Shown here: piece by piece, positions 8,348-16,628 of the stretch
Numbering within the stretch: position 1 is the stretch's first letter
Layout of the letters: each line of letters opens with the position of its first letter
Assembly: GCF_002803075.1 (NCBI RefSeq)
Contig: NZ_NNBK01000014.1
Span: forward strand, 186,001-250,000
Direction of reading: 5' to 3'
Length of the DNA: 64,000 bases
Source: Streptomyces sp. CB01373
Lineage (GTDB): Bacteria; Actinomycetota; Actinomycetes; Streptomycetales; Streptomycetaceae
The notes under the pieces: model-generated
What the model was told of the DNA's origin: nothing
Database searches by the model: none
Seen by the model: the letters and a program-made list of their open reading frames with translations, nothing else
Position numbers and translations under genes: made by a program

Positions 8348-8755
8348 GACGGCTCCTCGGGTGACGTTCGGGTCGACGTGTCCGGCCGATGACGGACCGG
8401 TTGGGCGACCGTGGGGGGCGGCGGTCAGGGCAGCAGTGGGGCGGTACGGGTGAGCGGTGGGCTCGGAGGGGGTGCGTATCCGGCGGTATCCGGGGGTTTC
8501 GGGATGTGCCGGTGGGGCGGCTGGCGGAGCGGGGCGGTCGCCTTCGGCGGGCTGTCCGGCCCGTGGGGTCAGGGGTTCGGCAGGGCGAGCGTCGGACGCG
8601 GGCGTCGGGAGTGGGGCGTCGGGCGTCGGGTGAACTGGTCGGCCCGTCCGGCTCAGGCACCGGTGGCTCGGGCCAGGTCGGTGGCGCGGGGCCAGTGCCA
8701 GCCCGGACCTGTTCGTCCCGGGCACCGGCCGACGACGACGGCCGGAGGGTGTGTG
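8348..8755. other. 408-bp GC-rich gap inside the siderophore operon
   Basis: This lies between the aminotransferase stop and the proposed TTG start of the synthetase. It has short GGGCGTCGGG-type repeats around 8590-8635. It is open in the synthetase frame (to 8725) but would encode a Pro/Arg-rich stretch with no recognisable domain. I see no separate gene. Confidence 0.5.
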
Positions 8756-10462
8756 TTACCCCGCGCCTTCCGAGCGGCCGGTGAGTCGCGGCTGCCTCCG
8801 AGGGGTCCCGCGCTCCTGGCCGTCCCGGCCGGTGTGGCTCCGGGCCGCCGCTTCGACCGCGTCGGCCAGGCGGCCAAGCACCGCGGCGGCCTGCTCGTCG
8901 GTGATCGTCAGCGGGGGAAGGAGTCGTACGACGCTCGCGTGGCGGCCGCCGAGTTCCACGATCAGGCCCCGCCGCAGGCACTCCCGTTGGACGGCGGCGG
9001 CGAGTTCGGGTGCGGCGGGACGGGTCTCTCGGACACTGGGTGACGCCGGCCCCGGGCTGTCATCGACACAGCCACCCGCGCCGATGCCCCAGTCATCGCC
9101 CCTCGCCGACGGCAACTCCCGGGCGTCGCAGCGGCGGAATTCCTCGGCTCCCGACGCCCGGCCGGCCCCGGCGCGACGCTGCTCCGCCACCACCACACCG
9201 TCCACCACCGCCGTCGTTCCAGTCGTCCCCGTGCCCGAGCTTCCCGGCGTGCCCGGCGCCCCCACACCGGTCCCTCCCGAACCAGCCGCCGAGCTGCCCC
9301 CGCTGTCCCTCTCGAAGTCCCCCTCCGGATCCACCAGTTCGAGGCCGATCATGAGCCCGCGGCCGCGTACCTCGCCGACGCAGGGGAAGTGGCCGGCCAA
9401 GTCGCGGAGTTGGGTCAGCATGTGGAAGCCGAGGGACGCGGCGTGTTCGGCCAGGCGGTTCTCGCGGACATGGGCCAGGGTGGCCGTGCCGGCGGCCATG
9501 GCGAGCTGGTTGCCGCGGAACGTTCCCGCGTGGGCGCCGGGTTCCCAGACGTCCAGGTCGTCGCGGTAGACCACGACGGCCAGCGGAAGGCTGCCGCCGA
9601 TGGCCTTGGACAGCACCATCACGTCCGGTGTGACACCGCTGTGCTCCACCGCCCAGAAGGTGCCCGTGCGGCCCACCCCTGTCTGGATCTCGTCGGCGAT
9701 CAGTGGGACCGACCGCTCCTCGGTGATCCGGCGCATGCGCCGCATCCAGTCGTCCGGGGCGGGAATCACCCCGCCCTCGCCCTGGACGGGTTCGAGGATC
9801 ATCCCGGCGGGCAGCGGTACGCCCGACTTCGGGTCGTCCAGGACCGACTCGGTCCACCGGGCGGCGAGTTCGGCTCCGCGTGCGCCGCCGACGCCGAAGG
9901 GGCAGCGGTAGTCCTGCGGGTAGGGCAGGCGCGCGACCCGTACGTCGGTGGCGTGGCCCGAGGCGGCGAGCGCTCCCTCGGTCATCCCGTGGTAGGCGCC
10001 GGCGAAGGCCAGCATCCCGGTACGGCCGGTGGCGGCCCGGACAAGTTTGAAGGCGGCCTCCACCGCGTCCGTGCCGGCCGGGCCGCAGAACTGCACGCGT
10101 GCCCGGCCGGCGAGTCCGGGCGGCAGGGTGTGGAACAGCTCGGTGACGAAGGCGTCCTTGACGGGTGTGGCGAGATCGAGGGCGTGCAGGGGCGCGCCGG
10201 AGTCGAGGACCTTGCGGATGGCCTCCAGGACGACGGGGTGGTTGTGGCCGAGGGCAAGGGTGCCCGCGCCGGAGAGGCAGTCCAGGTAGCGGCGGCCGTC
10301 CGCGCCCTCGAGGGTCAGCCCGCGGGCCCTTACGGGCACGATCGGCAGGGCTCGCGCATAGGTGCGCGCCGCCGACTCGCGCGCCGACTGCCGCCGCAGG
10401 ATCCCCTCGAGCGAGGCGTGCGCCCCCGGGGACGCGCAGCTTACGGGCGCAGACTCCGTCAC
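8756..10462 (-). CDS. PLP-dependent class III aminotransferase (diaminobutyrate aminotransferase-like) with low-complexity insert
   Basis: Likely makes or uses a diamine precursor such as 2,4-diaminobutyrate for the adjacent siderophore synthetase. 568 residues, against about 420-460 for the family. Fold-type I motifs: FCGPAGTDAVEAAFKL, FAGAYHGMTEGA, ILEPVQGEGGVIPAP, LIADEIQTGVGRTG and the PLP lysine in VLSKAIGGSLP. The excess length is a ~100-residue Gly/Ser/Thr/Ala-rich insert (about residues 383-480) between GLELVDPEGD and PELAAAVQRECLRRG. GTG 10462 is chosen because AAGGAG lies 8 nt upstream; GTG 10468 is too close to it. It is the first gene of the operon. A diaminobutyrate decarboxylase, which accompanies RhbA-type enzymes, is absent. 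The exact substrate is inferred. Confidence 0.85.
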   Translation of the reverse strand: MTESAPVSCASPGAHASLEGILRRQSARESAARTYARALPIVPVRARGLTLEGADGRRYLDCLSGAGTLALGHNHPVVLEAIRKVLDSGAPLHALDLATPVKDAFVTELFHTLPPGLAGRARVQFCGPAGTDAVEAAFKLVRAATGRTGMLAFAGAYHGMTEGALAASGHATDVRVARLPYPQDYRCPFGVGGARGAELAARWTESVLDDPKSGVPLPAGMILEPVQGEGGVIPAPDDWMRRMRRITEERSVPLIADEIQTGVGRTGTFWAVEHSGVTPDVMVLSKAIGGSLPLAVVVYRDDLDVWEPGAHAGTFRGNQLAMAAGTATLAHVRENRLAEHAASLGFHMLTQLRDLAGHFPCVGEVRGRGLMIGLELVDPEGDFERDSGGSSAAGSGGTGVGAPGTPGSSGTGTTGTTAVVDGVVVAEQRRAGAGRASGAEEFRRCDARELPSARGDDWGIGAGGCVDDSPGPASPSVRETRPAAPELAAAVQRECLRRGLIVELGGRHASVVRLLPPLTITDEQAAAVLGRLADAVEAAARSHTGRDGQERGTPRRQPRLTGRSEGAG

Positions 10463-10946
10463 GGTCACGGCTCCTTGTCCTCCCGCTGTTCCAGGGCGTC
10501 GGCCTGCCACTGACGCAAGGCGCCGGCCTCTCGCGCCGCCGGGGCGAGTCACCGCCCACGGCGCGGGGGTCCCGGACGCGGACATCAGGACCCTCACCGC
10601 TACAACCCCGGACGGAGCGCACGGTTACGGGTGAGCTCAAGATCCCCGGCGTCAGGGATCGCTGCTCGTCGGCGCGCCGGTCCCGGGGGGGTGTGACCAA
10701 TCCGCGGCGGTCTCGCACGGGACGTCGGACAATGGGGATCGGGATCGCAGGCGAAACCGGCGGAGCAGGCGCGAGGACCTAGGGTCTTTCGTTTGGATCA
10801 GGCCGGATCAGGGAGCGGGGTCTGGTGCCGTGGATCGCAAGGCGGAGGAGGGCGGCGGGGCGGAGCCCTGCCAACCGACGACAACGCCGCGAGGCACGGT
10901 GCCAGGGCCCGCGAGCCCGGCATGATCCATACGAGAGGCCCCAAGC
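10463..10946. other. Divergent region between the siderophore operon and the merR-like gene (484 bp)
   Basis: Should contain both promoters. I see no Streptomyces iron box (TTAGGTTAGGCTAACCTAA type). The stretch at 10780-10815 (CTAGGGTCTTTCGTTTGGAT and GGATCAGGCCGGATCAGGG) looks like an AT-richer regulatory or dispersed sequence, and GGATCAGG occurs twice in it. No gene is supported. Confidence 0.5.
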
Positions 10947-11987
10947 ATGAGCGACGAGACATCGCCCGTGGCGGGGCTGACCACGGGAGCTCTGGCCCGC
11001 CGCCTGGGCGTGTCCCCGACCACCCTGCGCTCCTGGGACCGCCGCTACGGACTGGGGCCCGCCGTGCGGGAGGGGGGACGGCACCGGCGCTGGAGTCCCC
11101 AGGACATCGCGATGGTGGAGGAGATGTGCCGGCTGACGTCGGCGGGCGCGCCCCCGGCCGAAGCGGCCCGGGTGACCCGCCTGAGGCGCGGCGGCCCGCC
11201 CGGGCAGGCCGAACCGTCCCCCGCCGTGCCCTCCGCCCGGCGCGCGTCGTCGTCCGGGGTGGGGGAGCCGCCTCTCCGCGGGGGCGCCGGCGGCGGGCTG
11301 CCGCTGGGCGACGTGCGGCAGGAGTGCCGGGGCCTGGCCCGTGCCGCGGTGCGCCTGGACGCGCCGGAGCTGGAGAGCCGACTGCTGGACGCGGTCCGGC
11401 GGTACGGGCTGACCGTGGCGTGGGAGGAGGTGATGGTGCCGACCCTGCGCGCGGTGGGCCGCAAGTGGGTGTCGTCCGGCGAGCGGTACGTGGAGGTGGA
11501 GCACCTGCTGTCCTGGCAGGTGTCGACCACCTTGCGCAGCATGCCGCTGCTGCTGCCCCGCGCCGCGGTCCGGGTGGACGTTCCGCCGGTGGTGCTGGCC
11601 TGCGTGACCGGTGAGCAGCATTCCCTCCCCCTGGAGGCGCTGAACGCGGCGCTGGGCGAGCGAGGGGTGCCGACCCGGATGCTGGGCGCCGCGGTGCCGG
11701 TGGAGGCGCTGCTGGCCTGCGTGCGGCGTACCGGTCCGACCGCCGTGGTCCTGTGGTCGCAGGCCCGCTCCACCGCGTCGGTGCCACTGGCCCGGCGGGT
11801 CGCGGCTCTGGAGTGGGGGGCGCCGGGGGCGCGCGGGCGGCCTGCCGTCCTGCCCGCCGGTCCGGGCTGGGAGCGGCGGACCTGTCGGGACTTCCCCCGC
11901 TGCGTCGGCCTGCGGGACGCGGTCGGGACGCTGAGCCGCCTCTGCGGTGGCGACGGTGCCGCGGCGCACTCCGCACGGGCGCGCTGA
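10947..11987 (+). CDS. MerR-family regulator with degenerate cobalamin-binding-like C-terminal half
   Basis: 346 residues. N-terminal MerR winged helix (LTTGALARRLGVSPTTLRSW DRRYGL, about residues 10-75) is followed by a ~45-residue linker. Residues ~115-215 resemble the B12-binding four-helix module of CarH/LitR: KWVSSGERYVEVEHLLSW has the conserved Trp and Glu-His pair, but with ten rather than nine residues between Trp and Glu. The last part resembles the Rossmann-like B12 domain (ACVTGEQHSLPLEALNAAL); the lower-ligand-type His is kept, but the usual Asp/Gly after it are not. ATG 10947 has GAGAGG upstream. It is divergent from the siderophore operon, which makes a regulatory link possible but unproven. 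It could bind cobalamin, another ligand, or nothing. Confidence 0.75.
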   Translation: MSDETSPVAGLTTGALARRLGVSPTTLRSWDRRYGLGPAVREGGRHRRWSPQDIAMVEEMCRLTSAGAPPAEAARVTRLRRGGPPGQAEPSPAVPSARRASSSGVGEPPLRGGAGGGLPLGDVRQECRGLARAAVRLDAPELESRLLDAVRRYGLTVAWEEVMVPTLRAVGRKWVSSGERYVEVEHLLSWQVSTTLRSMPLLLPRAAVRVDVPPVVLACVTGEQHSLPLEALNAALGERGVPTRMLGAAVPVEALLACVRRTGPTAVVLWSQARSTASVPLARRVAALEWGAPGARGRPAVLPAGPGWERRTCRDFPRCVGLRDAVGTLSRLCGGDGAAAHSARAR

Positions 11988-12208
11988 GGGGCAGGACCCG
12001 GGGCGAACCGCCTGACCGGGGAACCGCCTGTGGCGGAACCACTGCCCGTAGCGAAACCGTTGCCGTTCCGTCGGCGGGCCCCCACGCCGAACGCATAGTG
12101 TGTGGTGCCGTTCGCGCACGCCGCGGGGCCGGGGTGAACCGGCCCCGGATTCACGGTGGGAGTGCGACGGCAAGCAGCAAGTCCGTTCTTAGCAGGGGGA
12201 GTCAGAGC

Positions 12209-13444
12209 ATGCGACCCATACGCCCGTTCTTCACCGCGCGTCGAGGAGGGGGCGCCCGCCGCACAACCTCCCCCGTGCTGACCGCCGTTGCCCTGGCCTC
12301 GGGGCTCGCGCTCCTCGCCACGGGCTGCGACTCGGGCGACAGCGAGGCCGACGGGCGGCCCTCCGCCGTCGCGACCGCCGACGACACGGGCGGAACCAGC
12401 GACGGAAAGATCAAGATCCCGGACGACATCAGGAAGAAGCTCAAGGAACACGGGATCGACATCGACAAGTGGAAGAACGGCGCCTGGAAGGACTGGAACC
12501 AGGACGACTGGCTCCGTGAGGCGAAGGACTACGTCAACCCGATCATCAAGGACCTGTGGGATCCCGAGCGGATGCGCCGCGCCAAGGACCCGGACAAGGG
12601 CGTCGACAACGATCTCTCGGGCGACCAGGGTGTCACCGACCCGACTCCGGTCCCGGTGACGGCGCGTGCGGTCTCGCCGGCGTACCACGCGAACGCGGCG
12701 ACGGCGGGGAAGGTGTTCTTCGACTCCCCCGAGGGCACGATGGTCTGCTCGGCGACGGTCGTTCAGGACCCGGCCCACCCGGGCAAGTCCAACCTCGTGT
12801 GGACGGCAGGCCACTGCGTGCACGCCGGCAAGAAGGGCGGCTGGTACCGCAACATCGCCTTCGTGCCCTCGTACAACGACGCGGGCCGCAGCACCGCCGA
12901 TCTGCAGAACGCCGCCAAGGACGAGGTCGCCCCGTACGGCGTGTGGTGGGGGGACTGGACGCAGACCTCGGAGCAGTGGATCGAGCAGGGCGGTCCGACC
13001 GGGGGGCAGGGTGCCGCCTACGACTTCGCGGTCATCCATGTGACGCCCGAGCAGGGCGGCGGCGGCCGGTCGCTGGAGGAGACCGTCGGTGCGGCGCTCC
13101 CCGTGGACTTCGCCGCCCCGGCCGTGCCCAAGGTGCAGAGCCTGACCGCGACCGGCTACCCGGCCGCGCCCCCGTACGACGGGCAGCGGCTGTACCAGTG
13201 CCAGGACAAGCCGGGCCGGCTGTCGCTGAACGCCTCGGACCCGACGATGTACCGCATCGGCTGCACCATGACCGGCGGCTCCTCCGGCGGCGGCTGGGTC
13301 GCGGCCGGCTCGGACGGCAAGCCCGCCCTGGTCTCCAACACCTCGATCGGTCCCGTGACGGCCGGCTGGCTGGCGGGTCCGCGACTGGGCCCGGCGGCCA
13401 AGAGCGTGTACGACGCGGTCAGCGGCAAGTTCGCCGGACAGTAG
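12209..13444 (+). CDS. Secreted trypsin-like serine protease, putative lipoprotein (paralogue 1)
   Basis: 411 residues. The N-terminus has an Arg-rich n-region, a hydrophobic core (PVLTAVALASGLALLATG) and Cys at about 40; LLATGC is an imperfect lipobox (Ala at -3). Then a Thr/Ser/Asp linker and a Trp-rich block (LKEHGIDIDKWKNGAWKDW ... WLREAKDYVNPIIKDLW, about residues 72-118). The chymotrypsin-fold domain has the triad His in VWTAGHCVH, Asp in AAYDFAVIHV and Ser in MTGGSSGGGW. ATG 12209 follows GGGGGAG by about 9 nt. A close paralogue lies 152 bp downstream on the same strand. Substrate unknown; the Trp-rich block may be a propeptide. Confidence 0.85.
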   Translation: MRPIRPFFTARRGGGARRTTSPVLTAVALASGLALLATGCDSGDSEADGRPSAVATADDTGGTSDGKIKIPDDIRKKLKEHGIDIDKWKNGAWKDWNQDDWLREAKDYVNPIIKDLWDPERMRRAKDPDKGVDNDLSGDQGVTDPTPVPVTARAVSPAYHANAATAGKVFFDSPEGTMVCSATVVQDPAHPGKSNLVWTAGHCVHAGKKGGWYRNIAFVPSYNDAGRSTADLQNAAKDEVAPYGVWWGDWTQTSEQWIEQGGPTGGQGAAYDFAVIHVTPEQGGGGRSLEETVGAALPVDFAAPAVPKVQSLTATGYPAAPPYDGQRLYQCQDKPGRLSLNASDPTMYRIGCTMTGGSSGGGWVAAGSDGKPALVSNTSIGPVTAGWLAGPRLGPAAKSVYDAVSGKFAGQ

Positions 13445-13596
13445 GCCGTCACGGCGGCGGGGCGCCCGACGGCTTCTCCTGGAACCTTCACCGTCCCGCC
13501 GCGCACACGACACCAAGCACCAAGCACCAAGGGGCGTTCGGCGCTCGGGCCGGGCGCGCACGGTGTTCACACCAACCGACGGGGGTTCATCGCATC

Positions 13597-14829
13597 ATGC
13601 CGCTCATACGTAGGTCCGCCACGCCCCGGCGCGCGCGCCGGCGCACCGTCCTGGCCGCCACCGGGCTCGTCGCGGCCCTGGCGCTCACCGCCACCGCCTG
13701 CGCCGGCTCCTCGGGCAAGACCGACGCCGCCGGCACGCCGGACACAACCGCCCCGCGGACCGCGGGCAGCGGCAGCGACAACGGCGGCAGCGACGACAAG
13801 GTCAGGATTCCGGCCGACATCGCGGACAAGCTCAAGGAGCACGGCATCGATGTCGACAAATGGCAGCGCGGCGGCTGGAAGGACTGGGACAAGGACAAGT
13901 GGCTCAGTGAGGCCAAGGACTTCGTCAACCCGGTGATCAAGGGCCTGTGGAAGCCCGAGCGGATGCAGTCCGCCCAGGAGGCGAACAAGACGGTCTCCAC
14001 CCAGGACGCCGTCGCCGACCAGGGCGTCAGCGACCCGGCGCCGCGGCCGGTCCGCGCGCAGGCGGAGAAGACGCCCTACCACGACAACGCGGCCCCGGTC
14101 GGCAAGGTCTTCTTCGACTCGCCCCAGGGTTCGATGGTCTGCTCGGGCACGGTCGTCAAGGACGTCAACCACCCGGGCAGGTCCAACCTGGTGTGGACGG
14201 CCGGCCACTGCGTGCACGCGGGCAAGAAGGGCGGCTGGTACCGCAACATCGCCTTCGTCCCGTCGTACAACGACCTCGGCAAGTCCGCGGCGCGGCTGAG
14301 CAACGCGCGCGCCTCCGAGGTCGCCCCGTACGGCGCCTGGTGGGCGGACTGGGCGTCCACCTCCGGCCAGTGGATCCAGGGCGGTGCGGAGACGGGCGGC
14401 GCGGGCGCGGCGTACGACTACGCCGTGCTGCACGTGAAGCCGGAGTCCGGTTCCCGGTCGCTGGAGGAGACCGTCGGTGCGGCCCTGGACGTGGACTTCT
14501 CCGCGCCCACGGCGACCCGGGTCGCCACGATGGGTGCCTGGGGCTACCCGGCCGCGCCTCCGTACAACGGTCTGAAGATGTTCCGCTGTGTCGACCGGCC
14601 GGGCCGGCTCTCGCTCAGCCCGTCGCTCCCGACGATGTACCGCATCGGCTGCACCATGACCGGCGGCTCCTCCGGCGGCGGCTGGTTCCGCGTGGTGGGC
14701 GGAAAGACCAAGCTGGTGTCCAACACCTCGATCGGCCCGTCGGACCACACCTGGCTGGCGGGTCCGCAGCTGGGGCGGGGCGCGGAGGCGCTGTACCAGA
14801 ACATGAGCAGGACGTACGGCGGCCGGTGA
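13597..14829 (+). CDS. Secreted trypsin-like serine protease, putative lipoprotein (paralogue 2)
   Basis: 410 residues, closely similar to the preceding gene over its whole mature length. Signal region RRARRRTVLAATGLVAALALTATAC, Cys at about 35. The Trp-rich block is LKEHGIDVDKWQRGGWKDW ... WLSEAKDFVNPVIKGLW. Triad His in VWTAGHCVH, Asp in AAYDYAVLHV, Ser in MTGGSSGGGW. The conserved cysteines in MVCSGTVV, AGHCVH, FRCVDRPG and IGCTMTGG suggest two disulfides shared by both paralogues. It ends just before a strong terminator, so the pair may be transcribed together. Tandem duplication is the simplest origin. Confidence 0.85.
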   Translation: MPLIRRSATPRRARRRTVLAATGLVAALALTATACAGSSGKTDAAGTPDTTAPRTAGSGSDNGGSDDKVRIPADIADKLKEHGIDVDKWQRGGWKDWDKDKWLSEAKDFVNPVIKGLWKPERMQSAQEANKTVSTQDAVADQGVSDPAPRPVRAQAEKTPYHDNAAPVGKVFFDSPQGSMVCSGTVVKDVNHPGRSNLVWTAGHCVHAGKKGGWYRNIAFVPSYNDLGKSAARLSNARASEVAPYGAWWADWASTSGQWIQGGAETGGAGAAYDYAVLHVKPESGSRSLEETVGAALDVDFSAPTATRVATMGAWGYPAAPPYNGLKMFRCVDRPGRLSLSPSLPTMYRIGCTMTGGSSGGGWFRVVGGKTKLVSNTSIGPSDHTWLAGPQLGRGAEALYQNMSRTYGGR

Positions 14830-14847
14830 TCCGGCCCGCTGGTACGC

Positions 14848-14884
14848 CGAGGGCCCGCCCCCTGTGACAGGGGGCGGGCCCTCG
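14848..14884. terminator. Bidirectional terminator between protease 2 and hflX
   Basis: A perfect 17-bp inverted repeat (CGAGGGCCCGCCCCCTG and its complement) with a 3-nt loop (TGA) lies between two convergent genes, 18 bp after the protease stop. Confidence 0.9.
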
Positions 14885-14900
14885 GGCCGTACGGCTGGGA

Positions 14901-16412
14901 TCAGAGCGCGGGGGCGGGCGTGTACGGTGCCAGTTCCGCCGCCAGCTCCTCGTGCACCCGGGCCTTGAGCAGGGTGCCCTCCGCGGTGTGCTCCTCGGAG
15001 ATCACCTCGCCCTCGGTGTGGGCACGGGCGATCAGCTTGCCGTGGGTGTAGGGCACCAGCGCCTCGATCTCGACGGACGGCCGGGGCAGCTCGCTGTCGA
15101 TCAGCGCGAGCAGCTCGGTGATGCCCTGCCCGGTGCGGGCCGAGACGGCGATCGAGCGCTTCTCGATCCGCAGCAGCCGCTGGAGCACCAGCGGGTCGGC
15201 CGCGTCGGCCTTGTTGACCACGACGATCTCGGGTACGTCGGTGGCGCCGACGTCCCTGATCACCTCGCGCACCGCGGCGAGCTGCTCCTCCGGGTCGGGG
15301 TGGGACCCGTCCACCACGTGCAGGATGAGGTCGGAGTCGCCGACCTCCTCCATGGTGGAGCGGAACGCCTCGACCAGGTGGTGCGGCAGATGCCGGACGA
15401 AGCCGACGGTGTCCGCCAGCGTGTAGAGCCGCCCGGTCGGGGTCTCGGCCCGGCGCACGGTCGGGTCCAGGGTCGCGAACAGGGCGTTCTCGACCAGGAC
15501 ACCCGCGCCGGTGAGCCGGTTGAGCAGGGAGGACTTGCCGGCGTTGGTGTAACCGGCGATGGCGACGGAGGGCACCTTGTTGCGGCGCCGCTCCTGGCGC
15601 TTGATCTCGCGGCCGGTCTTCATCTCCGCGATCTCCCGGCGCATCTTCGCCATCTTCTCGCGGATCCGCCGACGGTCCGTCTCGATCTTGGTCTCACCGG
15701 GACCACGCGTGGCGAGGCCGCCGCCGCTGCCGCCGCCCATCTGCCGGGACAGCGACTGACCCCAGCCACGCAGCCTCGGCAGCATGTACTGCATCTGGGC
15801 GAGCGCGACCTGCGCCTTGCCCTCCCGGGACTTGGCGTGCTGGGCGAAGATGTCCAGGATCAGGGCCGTACGGTCGATGACCTTGACCTTGACGACGTCC
15901 TCGAGGTGGATGAGCTGGCCCGGGCTGAGCTCACCGTCGCAGATGACGGTGTCCGCGCCCGACTCCAGGACGACGTCCCGCAGCTCGTTCGCCTTGCCGG
16001 AACCGATGTAGGTGGCCGCGTCGGGCTTGTCGCGGCGCTGGATCACGCCGTCGAGCACGACCGCGCCCGCGGTCTCCGCGAGGGCGGCGAGTTCGGCCAG
16101 GGAGTTGTCCGCGTCCCGCGCGGTCCCCGAGGTCCATACGCCGACGAGCACGACCCGCTCCAGGCGGAGCTGGCGGTACTCGACCTCGGTGACATCCTCG
16201 AGCTCGGTGGACAGTCCCGCGACACGGCGCAGTGCCGCCCGCTCGGAACGGTCGAACTGATCGCCGTCCCGCTCTCCGTCGAACTCGTGGCTCCAGGTGA
16301 CGTCCTCTTCCATCAGGGCATCGGCCCGGAGACCTTCGGGGTAGGAGTGCGCGAGGCGCTTGCTGTCCTGGGACGCCTCGGACGACTGGGAAGAGGAAGA
16401 AGAGGAGGTCAT
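14901..16412 (-). CDS. hflX: Ribosome-associated GTPase HflX
   Basis: GTPase that splits or rescues stalled ribosomes under stress. 503 residues. A Ser-rich start and ~75-residue variable N-terminus are followed by the HflX N-domain (ERVVLVGVWTSG ... AATYIGSGKANEL, about residues 78-190) and a basic coiled linker (RIREKMAKMRREIAEMKTGREIKRQE). The G domain has G1 GYTNAGKSSLLNRL, G3 DTVGFVRHLP and G4 VVNKADA. The glycine-rich segment QMGGGSGGGLATRGPGETKIETDRR is typical of the family. ATG 16412 has AAGGA 4-5 nt upstream. It is the last gene before the convergent proteases. Confidence 0.96.
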   Translation of the reverse strand: MTSSSSSSQSSEASQDSKRLAHSYPEGLRADALMEEDVTWSHEFDGERDGDQFDRSERAALRRVAGLSTELEDVTEVEYRQLRLERVVLVGVWTSGTARDADNSLAELAALAETAGAVVLDGVIQRRDKPDAATYIGSGKANELRDVVLESGADTVICDGELSPGQLIHLEDVVKVKVIDRTALILDIFAQHAKSREGKAQVALAQMQYMLPRLRGWGQSLSRQMGGGSGGGLATRGPGETKIETDRRRIREKMAKMRREIAEMKTGREIKRQERRRNKVPSVAIAGYTNAGKSSLLNRLTGAGVLVENALFATLDPTVRRAETPTGRLYTLADTVGFVRHLPHHLVEAFRSTMEEVGDSDLILHVVDGSHPDPEEQLAAVREVIRDVGATDVPEIVVVNKADAADPLVLQRLLRIEKRSIAVSARTGQGITELLALIDSELPRPSVEIEALVPYTHGKLIARAHTEGEVISEEHTAEGTLLKARVHEELAAELAPYTPAPAL

Positions 16413-16546
16413 TTGGTCCTTACGTGGTGGGAGAGTCCGTCACATGTCACAACGTACGGGTACCCCGGGAGATTCCCGTGGCCCGTGCTCGCGCCGGTCT
16501 GAAGATGGTCGCACGGTACGGCCCGTCTCGTCACGGCGTTATTACT

Positions 16547-16577
16547 CCGGTTCCTCCCCCCGGTTCCTCCCCCCGGT
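16547..16577. repeat. 13-bp tandem repeat, 2.4 copies
   Basis: CCGGTTCCTCCCC is repeated perfectly at 16547-16559 and 16560-16572, followed by CCGGT, in the hflX / M1 peptidase intergenic region. Confidence 0.8.
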
Positions 16578-16628
16578 GGCCCGCCCCGGCACCTCCGATC
16601 GCTTCCGGCCGCTTCTTCTCGCTTCCCC

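Noticed and set aside
10488..10512. Possible fourth RecA-NDp element (minus strand TTGCGTCAGTGGC)
   Set aside because: The first element is only partly matched (TTGCGTCAG instead of TTGTCAG) and no TAGnnT follows after 6 bp.
10463..10946. Iron box (DmdR/DtxR type) upstream of the siderophore operon
   Set aside because: No TTAGGTTAGGCTAACCTAA-like palindrome could be found by eye.
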